Source: a virus
Strand: one strand, 5' to 3'
Length of the DNA stretch: 30,753 nt
Virus record (IMG/VR): IMGVR_UViG_3300032731_000113
Location: 1 to 30,753 of that record
Of the stretch, positions 7,955 through 15,134 are shown one piece after another. The position numbers and the translations under genes were made by a program. Position 1 is the first letter of the stretch; each line of letters begins with the position of its first letter. The notes under the pieces are model-generated. The model had not been told where the DNA came from, did no database searches, and saw only the letters and a list, made by a program, of their open reading frames with translations.

Positions 7955-8118
7955 GCTGCCAAACTCATTATATCTATCGCCAGTGTGAAAATCCAGCAAA
8001 TGGTAATTATCCCACTAAGAGCAGTCTGCCACCAATAATCATCAATGAAAGCGTATGCCCCAGTTATAAACGCCCAGACAACGACAAGAAAAATGTGCAT
8101 CCCCATAATCAGAGTCAT
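7951..8118 (-). CDS. 55-aa membrane protein with two spans (holin-like)
   Basis: A 55-residue ORF starts at 8118 behind an excellent site (AAAGGAGGAGTAGGGG) and ends in an ATGA overlap with the next gene. It encodes two hydrophobic helices: MHIFLVVVWAFITGAYAF and ALSGIITICWIFTLAIDIM, separated by IDDYWWQT. Size and topology resemble small class II holins, but its place in the head module is unusual for a lysis gene, so the role stays open. It is too short for routine gene calling. Confidence 0.78.
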   Translation of the reverse strand: MTLIMGMHIFLVVVWAFITGAYAFIDDYWWQTALSGIITICWIFTLAIDIMSLAA

Positions 8119-8121
8119 CCC

Positions 8122-8367
8122 CTACTCCTCCTTTGGTAGCCAACGCGCCCCAATCTCTATTGGCTTATACGTCATAAAATCTGATCCTGGCACCCACACG
8201 ACGTCGCACGCCTCTCCCCGCTCGGCGACCATACAGCCTTGTGGCACTAGCGCGTCGATAAGCTCCAGAACGTCAGGAACCTCCATTGGCGGGCCTCGCA
8301 TCCCGGCGTTCCCCTTGGCGTCCTCGCGTAGTTCCTGTAGAACCTTTAGCGCCTTACTGCGCTTCAT
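8122..8367 (-). CDS. 81-aa protein of unknown function
   Basis: This 81-residue protein starts MKRSKALKVLQELREDAKGN with a basic amphipathic helix and continues with PDVLELIDALVPQGCMVAER and a beta-rich end (VVWVPGSDFMTYKPIEIGAR). The start at 8367 lies within the end of the upstream gene and follows GATGGGGAG. I do not recognise the family. It sits among portal-proximal accessory genes. Confidence 0.6.
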   Translation of the reverse strand: MKRSKALKVLQELREDAKGNAGMRGPPMEVPDVLELIDALVPQGCMVAERGEACDVVWVPGSDFMTYKPIEIGARWLPKEE

Positions 8368-8545
8368 CTCCCCATCCTCTCAGCTTTCGCAGCGATTCGC
8401 CGAACGCCATGTCAAACGACGCCTTGCGACACTTTTGACGAAACCGCACTTGCTCAATATCGCCCCAACGCCGCTGGGAGTACAACGCCCGCCCATCTTC
8501 TGCTACAATCTTGTAGGTGTACCATTGGTCGGCGTTTGGGTTCAT
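8354..8545 (-). CDS. 63-aa protein of unknown function after portal
   Basis: This 63-residue basic protein begins MNPNADQWYTYKIVAEDGRA at 8545, directly behind the portal stop, with the strong site GGAGGGGTAGGG. It contains an Arg/Lys-rich middle (FRQKCRKASFDMAFGESLRK). No motif recognised. It overlaps the next gene by 14 nt, so the two are probably co-translated. Confidence 0.6.
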   Translation of the reverse strand: MNPNADQWYTYKIVAEDGRALYSQRRWGDIEQVRFRQKCRKASFDMAFGESLRKLRGWGDEAQ

Positions 8546-8548
8546 CCC

Positions 8549-10183
8549 CTACCCCTCCAGTATCTTCTCTACCGCTTGCCTAACCCCTCGCAGCGCATCC
8601 GTGAATTGGCTCTCCTCTGTGTCCTCATCGTCCTCTGGCGCTGTAAACTCTGGCGGCGGCTCTGGCTCTTCGTCTTCCCACCCAGGCGGGAATAGGATAG
8701 ACAGTTTTTCCTCGACATCCGTCTCGCCCAGAGCAATAAGCAGCATTCGTGTCAGCGTCTCAGGATCGATTGTGCCCGCTTGCGCAGATCCGCCTAGCGT
8801 GGCAGCCTCGGAAATCGCTTTCACACTGGCCATCACGTCATGCTCTAGAATCGGCGGGAACTCTACTTTGATCGTCGTCACGCGGTCGACCATCTCGCCT
8901 TTAGCGTTGGTCTCCTGTGGCGGGAACAATTCAACCACTGGCGTCCCGTCCTCTTCGGGTATCACTGTGCCCGAGATTGTGCCCGCTTCGACCGCTTGGA
9001 CTAGCACGAAATCAAGTAGCGCCCTGAGCGCATCACTCCATAGGGTTTGCCTGGATACGAACTTTAGCTCTGTAGGCCTGTCCAGGCTCTTTGCTGTGGC
9101 TAACGTGCCCACCGACACGTCGCCGAAAAAGCTCTCAGGGAGGCCAAACACGGATGCAACCATGAGCATGAGCCGGCGCCCATCCTCGGCTGCGGTGGTG
9201 GCGCCTGCTGTGCGGATAGGATCCATGCCAACGCCGGGCTGTCCAATGAATGTAGCGCCTGTTACTGGAGGCGGGTTGGTTTCGCCTGTCCCTGTGCCTA
9301 TGGTCGTAGCGAGCTTTGCCTTTGCGGTTTTAACGCCTTGCCTGGAGTTGACTTTCAGCTGCCACGCAAACCGCGCGTACGCACGGACAATGGTAGCCCA
9401 GTCTTCTAGGAAAGACTTGTATGCCTTAGCCCAATCTATGGCCGCATACACCTCAGATACGCCGAACTTCATGTCGGACAATCCGCCAACCTTGATATGG
9501 AACACCGGCGCCGTCTCAAACTCGGCCTCGCGGACTTGGCTACCCGTGGGCTTCTCGTCACCCATGTATCGCCAGTCTTGGTAGAAAGTCGTCGCGGCCT
9601 CTTCCTTGCCGTCTAGTCCCTGCCGCTTATATTCCCGCTTGTACCACCACGGTTCCTTGGCATCGTCCGGGTTGCATATAATATCGGCAATCTCGCCAGG
9701 TGGGATAGTACGCACCAGGGTGCGGCCATCTAGAACGAATAGCACAAGGTAGAAGTTGCCAAACAGGGTAAGCTCCCGATCTTTGCTTAGAAGCGCTTGC
9801 TGTAGCGTTAGCTCTGCCTGATTCTTGGCGTCGTTCCAAAACGCCTGGACAACCTCGTCAACCTCGTCATCGACGCCCGACACCTCTACGCCCTGGCCAA
9901 ACACGTAATAGGCCTGGACATTGACGCCGCGCTGGATAAGTGGATTTTTCAGCCACATGGCGCGAGCTAGCTTGTTTATTTCTCTGAGCGCATGGCGGTT
10001 TAGCTCGGTGCCGGATCCGCCCGTCAGTGACTCCCAGCCTTGGCGCTCTAGCTGTAGCTCCAACACTGATAGGCTCTCTGTTAGAACCTCATTATCCCAT
10101 GACAAATTAGTCGCTAACTCGGTCAGGCTAGTGACCTTGGCGTCTAGCTCCTCAGTACGGAGAGATATTGACTCGGTTGTCAT
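8549..10183 (-). CDS. Portal protein
   Basis: This 544-residue protein is a phage portal, forming the dodecameric ring for DNA passage and binding terminase. Supporting segments are a helical coiled N-terminus, LNRHALREINKLARAMWLKN, the portal core PLIQRGVNVQAYYVFGQGVE, QALLSKDRELTLFGNFYLVL, RTIPPGEIADIICNPDDAKE, and a C-terminal clip/barrel region with ASVFGLPESFFGDVSVG. An acidic tail (EPEPPPEFTAPEDDEDTEES) ends the protein. Length is typical. The start at 10183 overlaps the large terminase by 32 nt and has only a distant GAGG, so coupled translation is likely. Confidence 0.88.
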   Translation of the reverse strand: MTTESISLRTEELDAKVTSLTELATNLSWDNEVLTESLSVLELQLERQGWESLTGGSGTELNRHALREINKLARAMWLKNPLIQRGVNVQAYYVFGQGVEVSGVDDEVDEVVQAFWNDAKNQAELTLQQALLSKDRELTLFGNFYLVLFVLDGRTLVRTIPPGEIADIICNPDDAKEPWWYKREYKRQGLDGKEEAATTFYQDWRYMGDEKPTGSQVREAEFETAPVFHIKVGGLSDMKFGVSEVYAAIDWAKAYKSFLEDWATIVRAYARFAWQLKVNSRQGVKTAKAKLATTIGTGTGETNPPPVTGATFIGQPGVGMDPIRTAGATTAAEDGRRLMLMVASVFGLPESFFGDVSVGTLATAKSLDRPTELKFVSRQTLWSDALRALLDFVLVQAVEAGTISGTVIPEEDGTPVVELFPPQETNAKGEMVDRVTTIKVEFPPILEHDVMASVKAISEAATLGGSAQAGTIDPETLTRMLLIALGETDVEEKLSILFPPGWEDEEPEPPPEFTAPEDDEDTEESQFTDALRGVRQAVEKILEG

Positions 10184-11396
10184 AGACGTATATACCCTCT
10201 GGTGGTACCTCTATAGCTCGTGTTCCCATGATGCCGTAGCGTAGCGCGTCCATTGCGTGATCGTTTGTCTTTTCGGGCTCATCGCGTATTCCTGCGCGTC
10301 CTTGCTTCCAACAGTATGATTCCATCTCTGCGATTGTGTTGGCGCACGACGGGTCAAATGTCAGCCTGGGTCGTCCGTCCCCTACTATAGCCAGCATGGC
10401 CTTGACTGCTTGGATGCCCTCGAATACCGCATTGACCGCTGGGTATACCCAAGTCCTGCTTATCCCCCCGCGCTCATTTATGCTAGACATGCTTGCCTGC
10501 ATCTCTGCAATGAGCCCCGCCGCCGATGGATCGACAAACACATCGCCTACCTGGTGTCGGTCCGCCAATTCTCTCGCAGCGCCAACAACGTCGGCCTGTA
10601 GGGCGCGGCGCATATAGAACTCTTCGAGTACGTGGCCGCGCCCGTCGTTATCGAGTCCGATAACCAGATGGACGGCAGGGTTTGTATAGCCCTCGTCAGT
10701 CCCCATGATGATCTGCGCCCACGGACCTGCCCTGCGTTGGATGTGACGATTTCGGTCGAACTCTTCATATACCAGCCCCTCAAACCCAACGAACTCGCCT
10801 GCTAGCTCTTGCTTGGCAAATAGTCCAGAATAAGCGGCCTCTAGGGATTCTACAAACTCTCTCGCTATGTATGGATTGTCCCGTGTGTGCGCCCTGAATA
10901 GCGTTAGCTGTGATATAATCTCATATAGCCAGTTGCGGCCCTTGGGTGTTGACGTGATCCAACACGGGCCCGCCTTGCCGTGGCCGCGCAAGCGACCTAT
11001 AACGATTTCCCACGTCTGGCGAGGACATAGCCCCGCTTCGTCAATGTGCGCCCAGTCTATGTTAGGCCCACGTAATCGGTCCGGGCTGTCGGCGCTTCTG
11101 AATAGCACCTCTGCCTGGCCGATATTGGCCAGAAACTCGCCCTTGTTGAACTTGGTTATCGCGTCGCCGCATACCTCTTGGTAGCTGCGCCATGTTGCAT
11201 CTCTGAGCATCGGATACGACGGCGCTACTACTAGCCCGACTGTCGGCTCATTGCAATGGAGTAGCCCCTTGACCGCCCCCGCAAAGCTCTTGCCCGATCC
11301 GATGCCCGCAACCATGGCAGTGAATCGGTCAGGGCATACAACAAAATCATGCTGAATCGGATATAGCTCAATCCTCCGCTTTGCGCACAATTTCAA
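10152..11396 (-). CDS. terL: Terminase large subunit
   Basis: This 414-residue ORF is the packaging motor. Walker A is GIGSGKS at about 31-37, Walker B is DWAHIDEA with D119/E120, and the coupling motif is ITSTP at 147-151. The RNase H-like nuclease has Asp234 (GTDEG), Asp289 (FVDPSAAG) and Asp379/Asp383 (NDHAMDALRYG). The frame has no ATG near the start. The longest version uses TTG at 11396 inside the small terminase gene. A GGAGG sits just before an ATT codon about 20 nt further in (near 11369), so the true start is uncertain. The order small terminase, large terminase, portal is canonical. Confidence 0.92.
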   Translation of the reverse strand: MKLCAKRRIELYPIQHDFVVCPDRFTAMVAGIGSGKSFAGAVKGLLHCNEPTVGLVVAPSYPMLRDATWRSYQEVCGDAITKFNKGEFLANIGQAEVLFRSADSPDRLRGPNIDWAHIDEAGLCPRQTWEIVIGRLRGHGKAGPCWITSTPKGRNWLYEIISQLTLFRAHTRDNPYIAREFVESLEAAYSGLFAKQELAGEFVGFEGLVYEEFDRNRHIQRRAGPWAQIIMGTDEGYTNPAVHLVIGLDNDGRGHVLEEFYMRRALQADVVGAARELADRHQVGDVFVDPSAAGLIAEMQASMSSINERGGISRTWVYPAVNAVFEGIQAVKAMLAIVGDGRPRLTFDPSCANTIAEMESYCWKQGRAGIRDEPEKTNDHAMDALRYGIMGTRAIEVPPEGIYVYDNRVNISPY

Positions 11397-11661
11397 TCAC
11401 CAGTGGGGCATTTCCGTCCCCGCTTACCTCTACCCTTTGCTGCGGCTTGCCTAACGCATAGTCAGCCACAAACCGCCTAGCGTCCTTATCGCCGGCCTTG
11501 GCTTGCTCAACGGCCTTGGCTACAATGGCCTTCATGTCCTGGATTGTGAGCGTTTTGTTGAAGGCAGCAAGATACGATGCACTCCGCTTTTTCGCCGAGC
11601 CACCGTTTGGATTGCCACTATGCCCTTTTACAAAACGCCCATTCTCGTCTCTTGGAGTCAC
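11368..11661 (-). CDS. terS: Terminase small subunit-like protein (DUF5681-type)
   Basis: This 97-residue protein starts with GTG at 11661 and carries the N-terminal GRFVKGHSGNPNGGSAKKRS motif of the DUF5681 group, often found directly upstream of large terminases. A helical stretch (LTIQDMKAIVAKAVEQAKAG) and DARRFVADYALGKPQQRVEV follow, common to small-subunit-like proteins that recognise packaging sites. It overlaps the large subunit ORF by 29 nt. The ribosome binding site is weak. The assignment rests on the motif and position. Confidence 0.75.
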   Translation of the reverse strand: MTPRDENGRFVKGHSGNPNGGSAKKRSASYLAAFNKTLTIQDMKAIVAKAVEQAKAGDKDARRFVADYALGKPQQRVEVSGDGNAPLVIEIVRKAED

Positions 11662-11675
11662 CTACAATTTACCTG

Positions 11676-11906
11676 CTACCAGGAAGACACAAACTCGCCT
11701 TCTAGCTCAAATTCGCCATTCCACGACTCAACCTCTGTCTCGTCTATCCACAATCTGCCCCCCGTACCACAGCCGACTAGACGCGAGCCTTCATAGGTGC
11801 CAAGATCCACGCCAACAACTGGCTCGCTCGGCTTAGGCAAATGCCTCACGGCCGCCACGCCCAGCGCAGCACTAGCCGCGCCTTTGAGAAACGTTCGTCT
11901 GTTCAT
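11676..11906 (-). CDS. Tat-signal small exported protein
   Basis: This 76-residue protein opens MNRRTFLKGAASAALGVAAV, a textbook twin-arginine signal (N-R-R-T-F-L-K) followed by a mild hydrophobic stretch. It then continues as an acidic domain (VVGVDLGTYEGSRLVGCGTG, then ETEVESWNGEFELEGEF). The mature part would be only about 50 residues. The start at 11906 is preceded by AGGATAAGCAAGG. It lies between a zinc-finger gene and the terminase genes. A phage-encoded Tat substrate is unusual. Cargo and role are unknown. Confidence 0.7.
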   Translation of the reverse strand: MNRRTFLKGAASAALGVAAVRHLPKPSEPVVGVDLGTYEGSRLVGCGTGGRLWIDETEVESWNGEFELEGEFVSSW

Positions 11907-11912
11907 CCTTGC

Positions 11913-12143
11913 TTATCCTGGCCATCCGGTAGCACCAGCCCCCCAGATTCGGTCCGTCTCTTCCTTATATACCCTGGCTTTCTCCTGCTTACGATCCGAC
12001 GCAAGGCGCACGTCAAAACACTCTTGAGAGCAATAAATCGAATAGTCATCATACCAGAGTCCTCCAAAATGAGAGATCTCTTTGTCGCATTTGCTACAAT
12101 GCCACGGTGGAATAGAGCCGCCATCTGCCAAGTGTATCGTCAT
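11913..12143 (-). CDS. Zinc-finger protein (CxxC...CxxxC)
   Basis: This 76-residue protein starts MTIHLADGGSIPPWHCSKCD at 12143 behind GAGGGAGTAGCGG. CSKC (about residues 16-19) and YCSQECFDVRL (about 37-46) form a treble-clef-like four-Cys site, followed by a basic helix. The second pair, aromatic-C-S-x-E-C, also occurs in the product of 17111-17335 (WFCSKECIVQ), suggesting related folds. A nucleic-acid-binding or protein-interaction role is plausible but unproven. Confidence 0.7.
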   Translation of the reverse strand: MTIHLADGGSIPPWHCSKCDKEISHFGGLWYDDYSIYCSQECFDVRLASDRKQEKARVYKEETDRIWGAGATGWPG

Positions 12144-12146
12144 CCG

Positions 12147-12314
12147 CTACTCCCTCATACTTACGGCGGGGATATAGGAGCAGAGCGTCCACATCGTGTC
12201 CGTTGCCCACCTGGGTGAACCCAGCATTTCATCCCCGCGTGTTATAATGTGCCATGTCTCTCCCGTAACCTCTGACACAGCCGCTCCGTCCCATTGCTCT
12301 GCGGAGCTGCCCAC
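12147..12314 (-). CDS. Possible small CDS in sparsely coding interval
   Basis: An open frame with GTG at 12314 runs to TAG at 12147, just before the start of the zinc-finger gene, giving 55 residues (MGSSAEQWDGAAVSEVTGET, then WHIITRGDEMLGSPRWATDT). Composition looks protein-like, but there is no convincing ribosome binding site and a hairpin (CTGGG-TTCA-CCCAG, 12211-12224) lies inside. It may equally be non-coding. Confidence 0.35.
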   Translation of the reverse strand: MGSSAEQWDGAAVSEVTGETWHIITRGDEMLGSPRWATDTMWTLCSYIPAVSMRE

Positions 12315-12537
12315 TCCCCGATTATGTTAGAGGCTCGGGACCGCCCCGGATGAATCCTAGCCGCCTACCTTGCAGCGGTTCAGATCCGTGATACACTCAT
12401 CATTGGCGTCCCGCACCCTCCCCCTCAGGCCGCATTACTACCACCCCGCCCTGTATTATCCTGCCCGGCGTCAGCAGTGGATAGAGACCACCCTTCGCAT
12501 CTGTATTTTACCACACTACTCTCACAAAACGAAATAC
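12315..12537. other. Intergenic interval with no supported gene
   Basis: About 220 nt between the HTH gene stop and the possible small ORF contain no convincing gene. On the minus strand there is an AT-rich start (GTGGTAAAATACAG, a weak -10-like TAAAAT), then GC-rich sequence with short inverted repeats, including an imperfect CGGTCCC/GGGACGG pair reaching into the neighbouring ORF (to about 12285). Only very short ORFs (under 30 codons) are present. A leader or regulatory role for the terminase operon is possible but unproven. Confidence 0.45.
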
Positions 12538-12981
12538 TCACGGTATTCTATGTTTCTTCCGCAAAAATGCCGCCGACGGCTTGCCCGATAGCCCCTCACA
12601 TAACACCTCAAACCAGTCGCTATGGAAAAACCGGCGCAATACACTGCGTCTGCTCGCCTTTCTGCTGCCTCCTGCCAGGGTGGGCCAATACGGCGTCCCT
12701 TCGAGGCGGGGAGAAACCCTCCTGCCGTTGAGATTATGCCAGTCCATCAATGACCGCTCAACTATACGCCACACCAACAAGTTCCACGGCTCTAGCTCCA
12801 GGCTCTTTTCGTGCTTTTTTCCGCCGCCCCCCGCCCGTAGCTTATACCCACCGCGTTTCATGTCACGAGTTAACCGGCCCTTGCTAATCCCAAACTCATC
12901 AGCGACGGCTTGCTGGGAGAGGCCATCGGCGTATCTTTGCGCCGCCTCCTCTAGATTGTACGCGGGCCCGCTTCTGCTCAC
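12538..12981 (-). CDS. Helix-turn-helix DNA-binding protein
   Basis: This 147-residue protein has an N-terminal HTH (about residues 10-45): EEAAQRYADGLSQQAVADEF followed by GISKGRLTRDMKRGGYKLR, the shape of resolvase/sigma-type HTH with a recognition helix after GIS. A basic Gly/Lys linker leads to a helical C-terminal domain (LLVWRIVERSLMDWHNLNGR, then SVLRRFFHSDWFEVLCEGLS) of a type seen in phage proteins near terminase genes. The start at 12981 follows AAAGAGGTGCT. It could regulate late genes or recognise packaging sites. The sequence cannot decide. Confidence 0.7.
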   Translation of the reverse strand: MSRSGPAYNLEEAAQRYADGLSQQAVADEFGISKGRLTRDMKRGGYKLRAGGGGKKHEKSLELEPWNLLVWRIVERSLMDWHNLNGRRVSPRLEGTPYWPTLAGGSRKASRRSVLRRFFHSDWFEVLCEGLSGKPSAAFLRKKHRIP

Positions 12982-13061
12982 ATAGCACCTCTTTCATCTT
13001 GCGCATCCATTCGGCAACCGTTCGCTCTCTTTCCATCGCTTCCCAGCAAGCGGATACGAGA

Positions 13062-13331
13062 TTATTCACGTAGCTCTATATCTCGATTCTTCAGACACGT
13101 ATCCCCCCACCTTTCACATACTGCTTGAAAATAGCCTGCACCCCGACCGCCTATCACATCCAATACACGGCCAGCGCCTCGCAATCGCCGCACCTCGGCC
13201 ACTGCATCCCGCAGCCCCCGGCCCAACGAGTTCACATGCCGCGCCCCATAAGTGCCGGGGGCACTTATGGCATCAGTTGCCATCGCACTCAGCCAGACCA
13301 GGTCTTGCTCATTCAGCTCTTTGTCATCCAT
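13062..13331 (-). CDS. 89-aa accessory protein
   Basis: This 89-residue protein starts MDDKELNEQDLVWLSAMATD at 13331, chosen because GGAGG lies 8 nt upstream of this ATG. A middle segment DAVAEVRRLRGAGRVLDVIG shares the AEVRRL helix with the product of 13324-13548. No further motif is seen. It overlaps the upstream gene by 8 nt and belongs to a run of small co-translated genes. Confidence 0.6.
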   Translation of the reverse strand: MDDKELNEQDLVWLSAMATDAISAPGTYGARHVNSLGRGLRDAVAEVRRLRGAGRVLDVIGGRGAGYFQAVCERWGDTCLKNRDIELRE

Positions 13332-13548
13332 CAGACACGCCTCCATGTGTACTAGATTCCCAGCCAACAAGCTCGTCTAGAAGCTTGCCTTCCCGCTTCT
13401 TCAACCGCCGCACCTCTGCGATTAGCGCGAGCACACGCTTTGCTTGCTTGCGAACATTTCGCCTATCCAGCCCTCCAAACATAGGCACTCTAGGGTCTAC
13501 CCAATATGCAGCCGATGCTTCCCAAGCGGCCAGCTCTTCCTCATTCAT
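13324..13548 (-). CDS. 74-aa helical protein
   Basis: This 74-residue protein starts MNEEELAAWEASAAYWVDPR and has a long basic helix (RKQAKRVLALIAEVRRLKKR). The ATG at 13548 overlaps the end of the preceding gene, with translation probably coupled because no strong ribosome binding site is visible. The LIAEVRRL helix is shared with the neighbouring 13062-13331 product. Function unknown. Confidence 0.62.
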   Translation of the reverse strand: MNEEELAAWEASAAYWVDPRVPMFGGLDRRNVRKQAKRVLALIAEVRRLKKREGKLLDELVGWESSTHGGVSDG

Positions 13549-13774
13549 CTAGCTGCGCCTTTACGTTTGCAGCTCTAGTTAGGGAAAGGCTCACCGTATC
13601 CTTGCCCCATCGCGGATCATAGCCGACATACATACGGCGGCCCTCTTCGAGCACCCTTGCGCCCGTGACTCCTGGTATGCCCTCGACTTCAGCAGGTGTC
13701 AGGTCAGACCAAACATCTAGCTCAAAGTGTGAGCCCCCCCAAACCGGATCGACGATCATAATCACTTTAGGCAT
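13541..13774 (-). CDS. MPKVI-family small protein (paralogue of 23095-23469)
   Basis: This 77-residue protein starts MPKVIMIVDPVWGGSHFELD at 13774 (site GGAGTGGAGAG). It aligns with the product of 23095-23469: the same MPKVI start, then W(S/T)DLT-x-x-EV-x-x-(I/V)PG, a YV/VYI beta strand with DPRW, and L-T-(R/H)-AAN-(V/A)-KA. The longer paralogue adds a helical tail. Two copies about 9 kb apart point to gene duplication. I do not recognise the family, and no catalytic residues stand out. Confidence 0.68.
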   Translation of the reverse strand: MPKVIMIVDPVWGGSHFELDVWSDLTPAEVEGIPGVTGARVLEEGRRMYVGYDPRWGKDTVSLSLTRAANVKAQLDE

Positions 13775-14627
13775 CTCTCCACTCCTGCCCTCTCCATACT
13801 CCTGGTAGCGTGTACACCGTCTCCCAATGGCCCTCTTTCGGTGGCGGGTCGGTCGGCACCGTATCCCCGGTGGGCAGATCCCGCCATACCTCACCCAGCG
13901 GCCTGAGCGTGCCATCCTGATTGGTCAGCACATAGTCGGCATTTTTGAACCCGGCGCTTGACGCGCACCCCACATACCACGACGAGGCGTAGCAATGCAC
14001 TTCCCGCTGCTCTTCCCAGCATTGCCGCATATATTGAGAGTATGCCGGTATGTCGGGCCCTTCCCCTGCGCGCCACAAACTAGACAGGTCGCCCCACTCG
14101 GTAACGGCAAACGCGTCATAGTCCTGGCGGATATCAAACATCTGTTCGTACTGCCATCCCGCCGCAATAGCAGGATCCTCCGCGTGGTTGTGGTATAGAT
14201 GAACACCCAGGATAGCGTCAAAGTCCAGGGCGCCCATGAACCACGCGATCTCGGCGGCATAATCGGAATAGTTACCTGGCATGATTAGAAAGTTGCCAAC
14301 GATACACACGTCCGAATCGCGCATATATCCGCCTGCAATCAACTCGTGCCTCTTGGCGTTGGTCCACTCAGCCAGCGCAACGGCGGCGCCTGGATTCCGT
14401 ATCGGCGGCTCGTTGTGCCAGAGAACGTGATCGAAAAGGTGGCTAGTGGACCACCACCTGAATCGCTCTATGCTGGTTTCGTTGTTTATGATCATTGGCC
14501 AGATTGCGTCATCTGGTAACGGCAATGATATCTTGCCTGGCCAGTCCCAATTGTATGCAACATCCGATCCAGTTAGCTCAAACGCCTGCTTGTATCCCGG
14601 ACAGTAGCCGCTAAGTAGCTTGATCAT
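13767..14627 (-). CDS. Glycoside hydrolase-like protein, clan GH-A TIM barrel
   Basis: This 286-residue protein looks like a small TIM-barrel glycosidase. The segment VLWHNEPPIRNPG holds an N-E-P triad (Asn72-Glu73-Pro74) in the position of the clan GH-A acid/base. YDAFAVTEWGDLSS supplies a second Glu (Glu177) at the end of a strand as nucleophile candidate. DAILGVHLYHNHAEDP looks like an intermediate barrel strand. After about residue 240 a Pro/Thr linker and a short WETVYTLPGVWRGQEW tail follow. The start at 14627 has GGAGGCAAGGG. There is no signal peptide. It lies among replication and accessory genes, not beside tail genes, so endolysin, depolymerase or host-metabolism roles are all possible. 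Confidence 0.7.
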   Translation of the reverse strand: MIKLLSGYCPGYKQAFELTGSDVAYNWDWPGKISLPLPDDAIWPMIINNETSIERFRWWSTSHLFDHVLWHNEPPIRNPGAAVALAEWTNAKRHELIAGGYMRDSDVCIVGNFLIMPGNYSDYAAEIAWFMGALDFDAILGVHLYHNHAEDPAIAAGWQYEQMFDIRQDYDAFAVTEWGDLSSLWRAGEGPDIPAYSQYMRQCWEEQREVHCYASSWYVGCASSAGFKNADYVLTNQDGTLRPLGEVWRDLPTGDTVPTDPPPKEGHWETVYTLPGVWRGQEWRDA

Positions 14628-14817
14628 CCCTTGCCTCCTTGTATGGTCGATATGGTTTACTTGCCAGCCTTTGCCAGATGCACATTCGCACATCTGCCGC
14701 CAGCACTTCTGCCACCAGCTTGGGGATGTAGCCCACCAACTCGTTTTCCTCCCACGGCACGCGAGTGTCCCCAAGCGCTAGCAGCCACTTGATCCGCTTC
14801 AACTCTTGCTTATTCAT
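14611..14817 (-). CDS. 68-aa helical protein
   Basis: This 68-residue protein starts MNKQELKRIKWLLALGDTRV and is mainly helical with a basic N-terminus and C-terminus. The ATG at 14817 lies within the last codons of the NrdD-like mini-gene, suggesting translational coupling. The MNKQEL start resembles the MNEEEL start of 13324-13548, but the rest differs. Function unknown. Confidence 0.6.
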   Translation of the reverse strand: MNKQELKRIKWLLALGDTRVPWEENELVGYIPKLVAEVLAADVRMCIWQRLASKPYRPYKEARDDQAT

Positions 14818-14956
14818 CTACACTGTCATCCTGTGGCACCTCATACACCTTGCGCTCCTTGAACTCCTGTTTCTTGCCCCTGTTCCAGTTTCGAACGGGA
14901 GCATAGTAGCCAACACAACGAGAGAAAACCAGGCACGGCACCCGCTTTTTACTCAT
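14810..14956 (-). CDS. Standalone NrdD C-terminal-like mini-protein
   Basis: A 48-residue ORF runs from ATG 14956 (AGGAGAAAAGGACT upstream, ATGA overlap with the previous stop) to TAA at 14810. Its sequence, MSKKRVPCLVFSRCVGYYAP then VRNWNRGKKQEFKERKVYEV, strongly resembles the C-terminal end of class III anaerobic ribonucleotide reductases (SRVVGYYRPVQNWNKGKKEEFKDRK). Tiny standalone proteins of this kind occur in phages and bacteria and tend to be labelled anaerobic ribonucleoside-triphosphate reductase. Only one Cys (Cys8) plus Cys14 are present and there is no catalytic core, so activity as a reductase by itself is not expected. It might act with a host or separate NrdD. Confidence 0.8.
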   Translation of the reverse strand: MSKKRVPCLVFSRCVGYYAPVRNWNRGKKQEFKERKVYEVPQDDSVDE

Positions 14957-15126
14957 AGTCCTTTTCTCCTGTCACCGCCCTCCTCCTCGCCCTCCTGACA
15001 ACGCTCCCACTCGTCTAGTTCTGCCAAGAGTGCTGTCATGCTTGGTATTGTCGGTGCTGCCAACAACACCACGCCTAACTCTGCCAACTCTTCTAACTTA
15101 TCCGCCCATTGCTCATTCACCACCAT
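14953..15126 (-). CDS. 57-aa acidic helical protein
   Basis: This frame encodes MVVNEQWADKLEELAELGVV and LLAAPTIPSMTALLAELDEW, an acidic helical protein with a charged end (GEEEGGDRRKGL). GGAGGTGG lies immediately before the ATG at 15126, so one of the following GTG codons (15123 or 15120) may be the real start. It overlaps the next gene by 4 nt (ATGA). Function unknown. Confidence 0.58.
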   Translation of the reverse strand: MVVNEQWADKLEELAELGVVLLAAPTIPSMTALLAELDEWERCQEGEEEGGDRRKGL

Positions 15127-15134
15127 CCACCTCC

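Noticed and set aside
12899-13036. Small minus-strand frame starting MERERTVAEWMRKMKEVLCE in the gap before the HTH gene
   Set aside because: It would fill the 80-nt gap, but its ribosome binding site is weak (GGGAAG) and most of it overlaps the HTH gene out of frame.
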